Below, piece by piece: positions 51,599 through 62,840 of a DNA stretch of 64,000 nucleotides. The notes beneath the pieces were generated by a model. That model was not told the DNA's origin. It saw only the letters and a list, made by a program, of their open reading frames with translations, and did no database searches. Numbering within the stretch: the stretch's first letter is position 1; every line of letters begins with the position of its first letter. The stretch lies in NCBI GenBank assembly GCA_948144175.1, contig CANXME010002007.1:310001-374000 (forward strand). The letters are read 5' to 3'. Made by a program: the position numbers and the translations under genes. This DNA comes from Closterium sp. NIES-65 (taxonomy: Eukaryota > Streptophyta > Zygnematophyceae > Desmidiales > Closteriaceae).

Positions 51599-51686
51599 GT
51601 GAGGGGTGACAAGGAAAACACACACATGATTGACTAGAAGCAACGGCAAACAAAACATGGCAGCATCAACAAATTCCTAGGCACCA

Positions 51687-54600
51687 ATGGCAACGCAGGA
51701 GCAAGCGGGGGCCAGATCTACATCCGGTGAGCTCCAAGGGCATGGAGAATGCCAGTCAAAGTCCGCCACAGCTCCCGGACCACCAGTGTACTTGCGCCGA
51801 TCACCGAGGCTCCAGATCCAGCGCGCAAGTGCCGCTTCAAACTCCGGACAGCCTCGTCCAGCTGTCCCACAGCAGCAGCGCCACCCTCCGCGGGCGCAGC
51901 CAGCACGGGCGCCAGCAGCACGGCGAGCTGGTCTGCCGCATCCAAGAAAGTCTCGCGCGGCCGGTCGCGAAACGTCTCAGGAGGGACCCCAGGGAGCGAG
52001 GAGTGAGCAAGGACCTGTATCAGCAGTAACGCGTGGAGACTCTCTGCGAGTCGGTGGAGCTGACCGAGAGCCGACTCTGCAACACGCGTCTGCGGAGGTT
52101 GAAGCGCCTCCGCCAGGAATAGGAGCGGCTCATCAGCTGCAAAATGAGCCGCTGCCGCGCCACCACTCGCGGCCACAAACTCCACCCCCGCAACAGGCGG
52201 AACCGTCGGCAGATGCAGACGAGAGCCGGGAGATGGCGCCGCCACAGAAGGGTTGGGAGCCGACGGGACGAGGACAGGGGAAGGAAGCGGAGCAGCCGGC
52301 GGAGGAACCACAAGAGGCACAGGCGGGCGAGGAGCCAAGTGCGCCGACGCAGCTTGCGGCGAACTGCTCTGGCTCTGCGCCGCCCTCTCCTCACGAACGG
52401 CCCGGGACACCTCCCGCTGAAGATCCGCCATCGTCACAGGCGGACGATACCTCCCGCGACCACCACGTCCGGGGAAACCCCTCCAGTCACCATGGCCGCC
52501 AGTCTGAGCAGGCCACTGGGCCTGTTGCTGATAGCGCCGGGGGGAGTTGCGCCGGCGCCGCGACGTCTCACGCTCCCTCTGAGGCGCGGGAGAATGAGGG
52601 CGGGATTGGCGGCGGTTCGGCGACGGGGGACGAGATGGCTGCGCCGCAAGAGCCGCCTGCAGTGGAGCGGGAACCGCCGGTTCCGCGCCAGGAGGAGCAA
52701 CCAACAGAGCCGGGTCGACAGTGGTGGCGGACGACGCCTTTGGGGAAGAAGCAGATGCCAGCAAAGGCACGCCGGGGACAGACGCGGCCGGTTCAACGAA
52801 CGCGCCAAGCGCAGGGGCAGGACGAGCAGCAGCCCCCAAAGCCGACACAGATGCCTCCGCCGCTTCCACGGGGGGCACGGGAGCCGCGGGCGGAGCGGGA
52901 GGAGGTTCAACACGGGCAGACGGGCCAGCCTCTGCCACGCCTTGCAGAGCCACGGGTGCGTGGGGAGGAATCCTTTCAGAGACTATTGTCCCGCCGTTCG
53001 GAGCAAGCGGTAGAGGGGGTTTCGTCGCCGTGGTCCCCTTTTCGAGTCCCGACTGAGGCCTGGCGACGACAGCCGACCAGGCGACAGCGTGCTCTGGCGA
53101 CGGCTCATCAACGCCAGCAATCACCACCATCTCGGACGCGAGGAGACCGCGGGACGAACCACGTAGCAGGAAGCGGAGTTGGCGGGGGCCCAGAGAACGG
53201 ATACCAAGCGGCGGCACGTGGGGCTTTAAGTAACCTACAATCAGCTAATGAAGAGGACGAGCGACGGGACCCCTCTTATAGGAGAGACGCCACGCCAGAT
53301 AGCGAGGATGAAGGGGGGGAAGGAGACAGGGTGAGGGAGAGCTCTGAGAGAAGAGAAGCCGGGGCCAGGACAGCACGAGCACAACCACTTCAGGGGGCAC
53401 GCACGCCGCACGATGCTGATCGGACGGTAGAGCCTCCAACATTTGCCTCACCAGCGGGACCGAGTCGCGCTGGACGAAATCGGGCCGCGAGTAGAGGGGC
53501 TGCATCACGACCGGCCGCTTCGGCCCCCCGCTATTTTTCGTCTGAGGAACTGGCGAAGCGAACCGATCTGGTCGCTGCAATTGGGGAGTGGGATGTCGCG
53601 GCCTTGTGCGACAGTCGTCAGCCCTCGCTGTCGCGGCGCTTACCGCCAAATCTGTGTCAGCTGTTCTCGCTAGTGTTACTGACGCCGCTACTACATCTTT
53701 CCCGAAACCCAGAGTCGGAAACAGGTTGGCGTCTGCTGCTGTTTCTCCCGCGCCTGACCCTTCGCCAAACCTCGCCGCAACGACCGGACTGGCCGAAAGT
53801 CAAGGCCCGGCTGCGAGCCTTCCAACGTGGCGAATGGGAGCAACTGTACCTGGACACGCTTGCAGCAGTCAACGCGCCACCCCCGCCCCGGCACAAGCCA
53901 GACGTGACAGGAGTAACCAAACGGGCCGAGGGGCTGGCGAAACGTGGCAGCCTACGACGAGCCGTGCTTGCATTGGAGTCAACGCCTGTCTGCACGCCCA
54001 GCCCCGAAATCCTGGAGGAACTACGCCAGAAGCACCCACCAGCTGTTGACGAGGAGGTGACCTGGTCGACACCGGAGAAGTCAACGCTTTCAATCGCTCA
54101 CGCGGATTTCGCAAAGCTGCTGGGCAGATGCGAAAATGGAGTTGGGGCTGGGCCGTCGGGGATGACATTCGAACATTTGCGCGACTCGGCGATCACAAAT
54201 GCGAGAGTCAGCTCCCATCTACACGCCCTGGTTAATACAATTTTGGGAGGAAATTTGCCAGACACAGTGGCGAATTTGTTGACCGCGTCGCGCCTCATCG
54301 CCTTGGCCAAACCGGGGGGTGGCGCCCGGCCAATCGCGATTGGCGAATGTTTGACGAGGCTGGCAGCCAAGGCAGCCCTGTTAACGATGGGGGAGGCAGC
54401 TCGCGCCTTTTTCCTCCCTCTACAGTACGGCGTGGCAGTGCCAGGTGGCGCCGAGACTGTGATCCACGCGGCCAGGGCCTTCTTGGACGCCCGCCCCGAC
54501 AGCCTCGTGCTGCAAGCTGACATCAGGAACGCATTCAACAGCATCTCACGACAAGCCATCGCCACCGCGATACAGACCCCCGCCCTCTCGCCACTCCTGC

Positions 54601-56459
54601 CGCTCGTCAAGTTCACATATGGTAACCCGTCGCAGTTGCTCCTAGACGCAAACTTCGAGTCCGAACCACTGCGAAGCGAACGCGGTGTCCGCCAGGGGGA
54701 CCCACTCGGCCCGCTGCTATTTGCAGCAGGAATACATGCCACGCTTTGCGATACGGCAGACACACACCCCGGGGTGCTCTGTTTGGCGTATGCGGATGAC
54801 GTGACATTCATTGGGGAACAAAGAGACACTGTAGCAGCATTTTCGTACTTCACCAACAAATTGTCACTCCTGGGGCTCGAGCACAACCCCCGAAAATGTG
54901 CTGCGTGGAGCTCCAGTCCGGTACAAGCACCAAACCTACCCCCAGGTGTGCCGTTTTCAAACGACGGCGTCCAGCTACTGGGCAGTTTTCTAGGACCGGA
55001 CGACGGCGCGGCTTCTTTCCTTGCGGAGCAGTTAGCTGACATGACGAAGCCGCTGACGCTCATCGAACGAACGGACCCGCAGGTCGCATCACTGCTTATC
55101 ACACGATGCATATCGAGGCGTGTTGCGTACCTGACACGGACGACGCCCCTTAATCTTCTTCCCCGCGACAAATGGAGCCAGTGGGGCATGGACCTCCTCA
55201 CCACGCTCCTTACCGCCTGCGACATTCGCATGCCGACGTGCCAATCGGAGCAGACGAGGGTTTGGGAGCAGGCGTCGCTACCTCCGTCATTAGGGGGGTT
55301 AGGCATCACGAACCCCTTGATTGAGGGGGTCTACGGTTTCGCCGCGAGTTTCACCCAGGCGGCGCTGTTTCTCAATGACCTCAAGCTGGGTGACGGGAAT
55401 GCACTGAAACAGGCACGGGACCACATGCTTCTGCCGCGGGACACCAGCACGCCACTCCACGTTTGGGTGAAGGGGTGTGAGGAGGCACTGCCGACAGACG
55501 CTCGTGAGATACTGGAAAAGGAGAGGTTGGAGCGATCGGACATACGTCTTCAACACGTCCTCGGGCTGCAGGTGCACGGCAGCAGATACGCCGTGCAGGT
55601 CCAAGCAACTAGGCGCATGCGGCCGAACCCACTCTCAGGCCATACTCAGCGCATGTTTTCGCTGACGGGATACGGCGCCGGCGATTGGGTATCCGCGATA
55701 CCCATCGAAGCGACTAGGCGGATTGGCCCCGTTCACTTCGCCAACTCCGTCAAATTCCGCCTGGCTCTCCCTTTCTCGACTCCTAAGAATTGTGACTGCG
55801 CGGACAAAACGGCTATCACCGACCCCCGCCTGCCGAACCATCTCCTGCGCTGCGGCTTGGGCAAACACCGCATTAACAGCCACAACGAGCTGCGGGATGC
55901 ATGCATTAGCATGGCGCAGCACGCAGGCTTCATTGTCCACAGCGAGACGGCCGCCCATTGCCCCATCGAGGAGCAGACTGCCGACTTTACCATGACGGAT
56001 CGAAGCAGTGGGGCGGTGTATGTGTGCGATGTCACTATCACGGATCCCATAAGCACGAGGGACCCAGAGGCGCAGAAAGGCAGGGGATGGGCGGCACGGG
56101 AACAAGCGGATAAGAAGATCCAGCATTACGCCAACCGGCCGGAGACGGTTGGCTTTTTCCCACTGGCAGTCGACACCTATGGCTGCCCATGCGCGGAAGT
56201 ACCAACCTTCCTAAAGCTACTGGCAGACACGGCGGCTCGGCGGCACTTCAACGCCGACTCAAAGTCATACTATGCCGCAAAGTTTCTACACCAGTTTAGA
56301 CAAAGATGGTCGGTGGCCCTCCAAAGGGCACAATCCGTGGGCCTCCTCATGAAGATGGGCGAGGCGGCTGCAGCTGAGAACCCGCCTGTGGGCGGCATTG
56401 GGCAGGAGTTACACCTTGGAGACTGTTTTGCGGTGATAGAGCCCCTCCTAGACCTTTAG
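51687..56459 (+). CDS. LINE A3 polyprotein: reverse transcriptase with C-terminal zinc motif and restriction-like endonuclease
   Basis: This single 1,590-aa ORF would encode the RNP protein that nicks DNA and reverse-transcribes its own RNA at the nick. ATG 51,687 (MATQEQAGARSTSGELQGHG) aligns with MATMEQGEPAS in A1. Residues 1-640 are Pro/Gln/Arg/Ser-rich with no zinc finger or Myb motif visible. A conserved segment LPPNLCQLFSLVLLTPLLHL follows. RT covers about 840-1,060: RPIAIGECLTRLAAKA ~884, LQADIRNAFNS ~942, GVRQGDPLGPLLFA ~1,000, AYADD ~1,034. The C-terminal part has C-x-C...H-x3-C (CDCADKTAI...NHLLRC) ~1,368, TADFTMTD ~1,431, CDVTITDP ~1,447 and ADKKIQHY ~1,475, consistent with a PD-(D/E)xK restriction-like nuclease as in R2/R4/NeSL-type LINEs. 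There is no apurinic-type endonuclease and no RNase H. Confidence 0.85.
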   Translation: MATQEQAGARSTSGELQGHGECQSKSATAPGPPVYLRRSPRLQIQRASAASNSGQPRPAVPQQQRHPPRAQPARAPAARRAGLPHPRKSRAAGRETSQEGPQGARSEQGPVSAVTRGDSLRVGGADREPTLQHASAEVEAPPPGIGAAHQLQNEPLPRHHSRPQTPPPQQAEPSADADESREMAPPQKGWEPTGRGQGKEAEQPAEEPQEAQAGEEPSAPTQLAANCSGSAPPSPHERPGTPPAEDPPSSQADDTSRDHHVRGNPSSHHGRQSEQATGPVADSAGGSCAGAATSHAPSEARENEGGIGGGSATGDEMAAPQEPPAVEREPPVPRQEEQPTEPGRQWWRTTPLGKKQMPAKARRGQTRPVQRTRQAQGQDEQQPPKPTQMPPPLPRGAREPRAEREEVQHGQTGQPLPRLAEPRVRGEESFQRLLSRRSEQAVEGVSSPWSPFRVPTEAWRRQPTRRQRALATAHQRQQSPPSRTRGDRGTNHVAGSGVGGGPENGYQAAARGALSNLQSANEEDERRDPSYRRDATPDSEDEGGEGDRVRESSERREAGARTARAQPLQGARTPHDADRTVEPPTFASPAGPSRAGRNRAASRGAASRPAASAPRYFSSEELAKRTDLVAAIGEWDVAALCDSRQPSLSRRLPPNLCQLFSLVLLTPLLHLSRNPESETGWRLLLFLPRLTLRQTSPQRPDWPKVKARLRAFQRGEWEQLYLDTLAAVNAPPPPRHKPDVTGVTKRAEGLAKRGSLRRAVLALESTPVCTPSPEILEELRQKHPPAVDEEVTWSTPEKSTLSIAHADFAKLLGRCENGVGAGPSGMTFEHLRDSAITNARVSSHLHALVNTILGGNLPDTVANLLTASRLIALAKPGGGARPIAIGECLTRLAAKAALLTMGEAARAFFLPLQYGVAVPGGAETVIHAARAFLDARPDSLVLQADIRNAFNSISRQAIATAIQTPALSPLLPLVKFTYGNPSQLLLDANFESEPLRSERGVRQGDPLGPLLFAAGIHATLCDTADTHPGVLCLAYADDVTFIGEQRDTVAAFSYFTNKLSLLGLEHNPRKCAAWSSSPVQAPNLPPGVPFSNDGVQLLGSFLGPDDGAASFLAEQLADMTKPLTLIERTDPQVASLLITRCISRRVAYLTRTTPLNLLPRDKWSQWGMDLLTTLLTACDIRMPTCQSEQTRVWEQASLPPSLGGLGITNPLIEGVYGFAASFTQAALFLNDLKLGDGNALKQARDHMLLPRDTSTPLHVWVKGCEEALPTDAREILEKERLERSDIRLQHVLGLQVHGSRYAVQVQATRRMRPNPLSGHTQRMFSLTGYGAGDWVSAIPIEATRRIGPVHFANSVKFRLALPFSTPKNCDCADKTAITDPRLPNHLLRCGLGKHRINSHNELRDACISMAQHAGFIVHSETAAHCPIEEQTADFTMTDRSSGAVYVCDVTITDPISTRDPEAQKGRGWAAREQADKKIQHYANRPETVGFFPLAVDTYGCPCAEVPTFLKLLADTAARRHFNADSKSYYAAKFLHQFRQRWSVALQRAQSVGLLMKMGEAAAAENPPVGGIGQELHLGDCFAVIEPLLDL

Positions 56460-56547
56460 GGGGGATATAGGGTAGGACATGCCTTTGTGTGTATGCTTCT
56501 ATACCTTGCATGCTTGTACCTGGCTGCCATATCAATACAAGGACCAT

Positions 56548-56548
<1 letters not shown>

Positions 56549-56625
<77 letters not shown>
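56549..56625. repeat. (GA)n tail of LINE A3
   Basis: 77 bp of pure GA directly following the 3' signature. Family B sequence begins at 56,626. Confidence 0.97.
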
Positions 56626-56627
<2 letters not shown>

Positions 56628-58248
56628 TTGTCGCAGCCGTAGCGAGTCACTGCTCCACACGGCCCTCACAACAGCCACGATCCACTACCCCACGGTCAAA
56701 CTTGAGCATAGCCTCACCTGGCGGCAGTCAACGTTACCAGTTAGACTTGGTGGCTTAGGCTTAATCGATCCAATCTCGGAGGCTCCAGGTGCGTATCTTT
56801 TCTCAATAGTGGCGGCACAAAACTACTACAACAGCTAAACTTTCCGCGGGATCACTCCTTTGCCCGTGTTGCCACCCTGCTCTCCCCAGACCATGCACCA
56901 GTGGGGGGGGTGTCTATACTGGCGGAACTTGAGGCACGACTGCCGAGAGGGGGCCAGATTCCTACTATGCGACTTCCGCACAAACCTGGGCATGCAAAAA
57001 AACCTGCAGCTGCAACTCTCAAACCACATCAATAGAGCGAGAGCGGCCGAGCTAGTGGTGGATACTAGAATTGACAGACTCGGCACGGACAACAAACACC
57101 CCCTGCACTTGCTCAGCCTTCAGGGCATAGGCGCGGGGGACTGGCAGAACACGGTCTTGACCCGGACGGACCTCACTCTCTTCCCAGGGCAGTTCTCCAT
57201 GGCCCTGGGACTACGTCTCGGGCTTACCTTGCCAGTCACCGACCAGCGCCCCTACAACAAAGAACGGTCTGCCACCACAGATAAGAGCCTACCCAACCAC
57301 CTGTTACGCTTTGGGGAAGGGGGAGACTGCACCAGAAAACACAACGCATTGGTCTACGCATGCCTACGCATGGCTCAAGAGGCTAAGTACATGACATTGC
57401 ATGAGACTACGATATCTTCACCGCCGGTGGATCGGAAGTAGGCGGATCTGAGCATCCGTGACTCAGAGACAGCTGGGACATGGGTGACAGACGTCACCAT
57501 GACGAACCTGGTTCTGCAACAGCGGGATCTAGAGGCAGCAAGGGCCCCAGGGTGGGCGGCTGAGGAGGCGTGCATCAGCAAGCACAAGATGTACCAGGAG
57601 AGGCTGACGTGTGTGGTGTTCCTGGGACTAGCGGTAGAGACCTATGGCGCATTAGCGGCAGACATAGTCAAATTCTATTGTATATTAGCCACTACTGCCG
57701 CCAAGAGGGGTTCCCGCCACAGTCCACAGACCACGGTGACAGTAAGGCTCAACGCCCACTACCACCAACGCTTCTCTGTGATGCTTCAGCGATGCCAGGC
57801 GACGGGGCTGCTCACCAAGTCCCACCGAGCGGCGAAATCATCCTCCCCGCAGGAACCAACAGACCCATGAGAGCCACGGTTGGGCGAATTATGGCAGGTG
57901 CTGGAGGGCGGAGTAGGGAGCTGAGTGGTTGAGTGGGGGAAAGGGGAAAGGGAGGGTGAGTGCTAGGTGAGCGTGACAGCTCCGGCCTGGGTTGCATAGC
58001 TAAGGTTGCTCTGCATGCTCTGCTTAGCCTGCCTGCGTAGCTATGATTGCCTTGCTGTGTCTACCCAGTTGTGCCTCGCATTGTGACCTTTACCTTGCCA
58101 GGTCGTGCTCGTTCCATACCTGCCCCTGCCTTGCCCGTCGCCATTGTAGGCCTTGCATGATGGATTGCTTGTCTATACTAGCATTCTCTATGTCACATTC
58201 CTGCCATGCCTATAAGACTATTAACATATCAATGCAGGACTGCTTGAA
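56626..58248 (+). pseudogene. LINE B7: 5'-truncated, decayed family B copy
   Basis: It starts after (GA)n in the post-RT region (SLTWRQSTLPVRLGGLGLID aligns with SLVWRQATLPIVMGGVGLID of B1). Frames at 56,860-57,441 and 57,484-57,870 cover GAGDWQNTVLTRTDLTLFPG, LPNHLLRFGEGGDCTRKHN and TWVTDVTMTNLVLQQRD. Both Cys of the C-x-C motif appear lost (RPYNK) and the final Cys is Phe (LLRF). TAG near 57,439 interrupts. The 3' end ATATCAATGCAGGACTGCTT is recognisable, but no GA tract follows. Confidence 0.75.
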
Positions 58249-58894
58249 TCCACGGCTTACTGTCTAGTGGATGAGCAGACGACGGACCTAACGATGATGG
58301 ACCAGAGCTCAGGTGCAGTCTACATCTGCGATGTTACTATCACGGATCCAATCAGTACCCGGGACAAGACGGCGGTGAAAGGCAGGGGATGGGCAGCGAG
58401 AGAGCAGGCGGATAAGAAGATCAAACACTATGCTAGTCGGCCTGACACTGTGGGATTTTTCCCCCTAGCCGTTGAGACGTATGGGTGTCCATGTGCGGAG
58501 GTGCCTGCGTTCCTGAAACTGCTGGTGGATTCTGCTCCTAGGCGACACTTCAACGCCGAACCTAAATCCTTTCATGCAGCTAGATTCCTCCACCTTTTCA
58601 GGCAGAGATGGTCAGTGGTGCTACAGAGGGCTCAGTCGGTGGGGTATCTCATGAAGTCATGCTAGGCAGCTATGGCAAAACACCCACCTGTTGGGGGAAC
58701 ACAACACGAGCTCCACCTTGGTGATTGCCCTCACTCTCATTGAGCCCCTGGTGGAGGTTTAGAGGGGCAGGCCACATGATGTTTGGTTAGTTTGTTGGTT
58801 TGCTTGTATCTTGCTAGTTTAGTTTCTTCATGTTGACAGTTGCTGAACCCTGCATGTTTGTACCTTTCGCTATATCAATTCATGGACCATTAAA
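58249..58894 (+). pseudogene. LINE A4: 5'-truncated family A fragment
   Basis: Begins gatgagcagacgacggacct at the same place in the endonuclease region as LINE A2 (about the EEQTADF codons). The frame from 58,267 (MDEQTTDLTMMDQSSGAVYI, CDVTITDP, GRGWAAREQADKKIKHYAS) is open to TAG 58,663-58,665, where other copies read on; the UTR follows. It ends TATCAATTCATGGACCATT and then imperfect GA. Confidence 0.78.
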
Positions 58895-58895
58895 G

Positions 58896-58965
<70 letters not shown>

Positions 58966-59001
58966 GAAGAGGGAGAGAGAGAGAGAGAGAGAGAGATAGA
59001 T

Positions 59002-59032
<31 letters not shown>

Positions 59033-59068
59033 GGGGGGGGGGAGGGAGGGAGAGAGAAAGAGAGAGAT
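58895..59068. repeat. Imperfect (GA)n tail after LINE A4
   Basis: About 170 bp of GA with GAAA, GATA and G-run interruptions, more degenerate than the other tracts. It is the last LINE tail in the window. Confidence 0.93.
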
Positions 59069-59159
59069 TGTGATGAAGAGTATAACCACATATATATTGG
59101 GTGAGGAATAAGGCTGAGTTTGTCATACTATTATAGTATAATTTTCAGTATTCCTACAA

Positions 59160-59550
59160 GGAGGGAGGCTTTAGAGAAGGCGACTTGGGCACAAAGGAGC
59201 GACTTGCGCTGTCGCCATTCTGGACCTAATCCAAAAAGGATGGCGTTCACTAAGACATCATCAATGAAGTTCCTTACCCATTTCTTAAATCAATTTCTCA
59301 TTTTTCTGCGGCAATTGATGCAGGGTCCTGCCATTTCTCTTTTGTTTTGTAGCAATTTTCAAGTGCTCGACAAGGAGTGTAGCACGGAAGGGGGCTCTGG
59401 AGATGGCGACTTGGGCACAAAAGAGCGACTTACTCGGTCGCACAAAGGATGATAGTCACGAAGACATCGTCAAGGAAGTTTTTGGCCCATTTCTTGAATT
59501 TGATTCTCTTTTTTTTTTTTGCAGCGATTAATGCAAGGTCTTGCCTTTTT
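59160..59550 (+). repeat. Two diverged direct copies of a ~170-bp sequence
   Basis: Bases 59,160-59,345 and 59,390-59,550 share gcgacttgggcacaaa(g/a)gagcgactt, then a catc(a/g)tcaa(t/g)gaagtt block, then cccatttctt(a/g)aat and a tgcagggtc/tgcaaggtc end. A short unrelated spacer lies between. No protein frame is conserved. It could be an old tandem duplication or a non-coding element. Confidence 0.65.
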
Positions 59551-62199
59551 ACCCAACGCCATTCTAACCCAAGGTTGTTGTCATGTACATTCCCCACAGT
59601 TATTCGCAAACAATTGTGCGGGAGCCCATTGATACTTGAACGAATGAGATGCCCGGTTGCTCAGGTTTGAGGTGTAGGTGTCCATTTCCGTCGAAGAGGG
59701 TGCTCGTCTTGAGATTTGACTTAGGAACTTCTGCTAGCACGTGGAAATGTGCTCATTGCTTTTGTGCAGTTGCTTGAGCGTGGCGATTGTCGAAGGTGAA
59801 GGACCTTAGGTTGACTCCGATTGGTGATGCGGGGGATTAGCTGCTCAATGATAGTAGTGCCATCGAATATCACACCACAAGGACGATTGGTTGAACGTGT
59901 GACTAGGTTTTCTCCTACCTCATCTCTATCAACACTAGGCATTGTGAATTTCTTGTAAATGAGGTTTTGTTCAGAGTTCTATGATAGACTTGTCGGCAAT
60001 CCTTATAATCCAACCTCGCTCACGTACAATGTTGTTATAATCTCATAAGAATCTGGATATGATAAGGAACTCTTGAGAGAGGAAGTCTTGGTTAGACCTT
60101 CTGGCAGTGAATGTAAAGAGCAAGATATATATTGAAAAAAAGAAAAAGAAAAGGAAAGAAAAACAGCATAGTAGCTTATAGGAGCTTGGAGAGGTTAGGA
60201 GAGTTGAAAAGGAAGGAGGGATTTGACGAGCACGAGATGGTGAAGCAGTGTACGAGGCACGAGTAGGCAAGGTGCACCACCAACAGTTGAAACAAATAGA
60301 TACAACTATGCTTTAGAAAGTTATGTACTTTGGACAACCCCCTTTAATTGTATGCAGCAAGAACTGGTTACACCTCATGTGAGTAGGGAAATGAAGGTTG
60401 GCACCCATCAAATGCGGCACAATGACTGACGGGCAGCAGGAGGCGCGCGATTGGCGAGCAGTTCCAGCAAGAAGAAACACAAATGAAGAAGCACAAGTGA
60501 GGAGTTGCGCAGCAAGCAAGAAGACAATGAAAGTGAGGAGGAGGAGGAGCACTAAGCCCGCGGAGAGGAGCAGCGGAAGTAGTTGAAGCGGAGGTAGGTG
60601 CAGCAGAAACAGCAGCGGCGTCTTCAGGTGCAGCGGCGCCAGCATGGCATTTGCAGCGACTTCAGCAGATGCAGCGGCGACAGCCGCACGTCACCAACGG
60701 TGTCATCCGTCACGGCCGCCATCCCCGCTGCCTCCCCCCACATTAGCAGCCGCGCCAGGGCTAAGGGCGCTGCTGGTTCTTCAAGTGTGGTGGTGGCAAG
60801 CGAGGCGGGTGCCTCATCGATCGCTCGCGTATATCATTTCATTACGAGTATAACCGCGCCCTAAGCTCGCTAAAAAGAAAGACAAAACAACAAGTCCCTA
60901 TACTCGAATTTGAGTATCAAATTACAGCAAACGCATAGAAATGTGTAAAATAGGAGGGGGTCCAAACATACAATACCCGAAAGATGGGCATTGTATCAAT
61001 GATTGAAATTATAGATGTAACAGAATCACTATTGAAGGAATTCACTAAAGAGAACAGTGCAGATCACTGCACTTGCTCGCACCAATTGCACCTGCCATGT
61101 TACACTGTTGATACCTCCCATAGAAAAGACGCGGTAATGTGGACTGGACACTGTTGCCAGCCACACAATCAACGTTTTTGGAACGACTTGAAAGCCACGA
61201 CGACTTGTTGAACATGAGCGACTTCAGATTTTTTAACGAGGCGTGTGTGCTGTGTTCCAACGAATCGAATGATGCTCCGGCGGATGATTCAGCAAGTTTC
61301 TGTTGTTGAGTCCCCAAGAAGGATCAAACCAGGGCTGCCCGGCGTCGAAGTTTTAAGGCTCCCAGCGTAAATGTAATTTGAGATACAGTGCATGTGTTTG
61401 GGAGATAATTGATATACCATAGCTTGAAGCTGTCTCTTCAATTGCTAAATCAGGATACACTCATGTTAGGAAAAATGAATCTCAAAGGGAATGACAAATT
61501 GCAAGTCAAACTGCATTGTACGGTCATACGAGCCTTGCTTGCGTCACCCGGCTTCAGTTTCCGTTCCGAGCAACATGGCGGTAAGGGCGGATTTGCTTTC
61601 CCTAGCTGGCGCCAGCTCGGATTGAGATCCTCAGGAGTGCCGCCTTGTGGGCGCTGACATCCAATTTCCGCTGCAAGGAGACTGTCTGCCTTTTCTTGTC
61701 ACATCACATCACTCATTCGCGAATCGCGCTTGTTGAGCTGGGAGAATGACAAGCGAATCGCGCTTGTTGAGCTGTTCGATACAACAGTGTTGAGCCCCTA
61801 TGCTCATTAGTTTCTTGAGTGAACCGGTCTTGCAAATGTTACAAGATCGAAGCCGGTTACCTTCTTCGCAGCCAATTTGAGTCTTTGAAAATTATGAAAT
61901 TTTTTGAAAGTGTGTAACACTTTCTAAAAATATGTATTATGAAAGCGCAGCTGACTGCATCGAAGCAAGGCAACTGCGAATGCCTATTCCCGACTACATA
62001 ATGAGGGCTGGAGGCCATTTGGCCTCCACCCACGTCTTCATTTTCGGAACTTGACAGTTCCGCTTCATTCTCGTCCAACCACTCGCAATTTTTTCTCCTT
62101 ATCAATTTCAGAAACAACCACCGAGACATTTTTTCAAGTAGCTAGGATGTTTACGCTGAAGGGCCACATGATAGTGCCCGTGATTATACTTGGCGTACG
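59551..62199. other. Host DNA without a recognised gene
   Basis: Only short frames occur and no domain is recognised. A 22-bp motif (gcgaatcgcgcttgttgagctg) occurs twice, at 61,719-61,740 and 61,753-61,774. A CAG/GCA-rich stretch lies at 60,590-60,700. Confidence 0.5.
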
Positions 62200-62510
62200 T
62201 TCAACTGAGACAGAAGTGCGCCGGACGAAACGGCCACTGGCGCGCCAGAGACGAAATCGCCGCTTGCGCCAGTGGCACGCGCCAGAGACGAAATCGCCAG
62301 TGGCGCGCGGCAGGGACGAAATCGCCACTGGCGCCAGTGGCGCGCGCCAGTGACGAAATCGCCAATGGCGCCAGTGGCGCGTGCCACTGACGAAATCGCC
62401 ACACGCGCGCCTGTGGCGAAATCGCCACTTGCGCCAGTGGCGACATTGCCACTAGCGCGTCAGGGACGAAAGGGACACAGGCGCAGCAGTGACGAAACTG
62501 CCACTCTAGC
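62200..62510. repeat. GC-rich palindromic minisatellite
   Basis: Irregular units of ~25-40 bp built from gacgaaatcgcc and the palindrome CACTGGCGCCAGTG with GCGCGC spacers. About nine 'gacgaaa' copies are visible. Each unit can form a hairpin on either strand. The frames crossing it are repeat artefacts. Confidence 0.85.
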
Positions 62511-62840
62511 GCCTGTGCCATTGACTGCAGCGTCACCCACCTGCGCACCTTGTCACCTCACCTACACATTATGTTATGATGCATATGCTGCAAATCTTCT
62601 CCAGACTTTTCCTCATTTTTTCTTTCTTTTATTTTCTGTTGTTTCTTATTTCTGACTATTTCCGATTTGATTTTTATTCCTTGGTGGCAGAAAACCGGGC
62701 ACATGATGACGATGGTGAAGGGACGCGCACCAAACTCCACCACTCGTGCGGAAAATCGCAACGATTACCGGACCTACTCCACGCACACCCAACGACGTTC
62801 TCGATGAACTCGAGGACCGCGAGTCGCAACGTCGCCCCGA

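Larger units (their letters stand above)
51293..56625 (+). mobile_element. LINE A3: full-length, apparently intact family A non-LTR retrotransposon
   Basis: It has two leader units (51,293-51,404 and 51,434-51,686), an intact ORF (51,687-56,459), a 90-bp 3' UTR ending TATCAATACAAGGACCATT, and a pure (GA)n tail (56,549-56,625). No nonsense codon or frameshift is seen. This is the best candidate in the window for a recently active LINE and the reference copy for family A. Confidence 0.9.
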
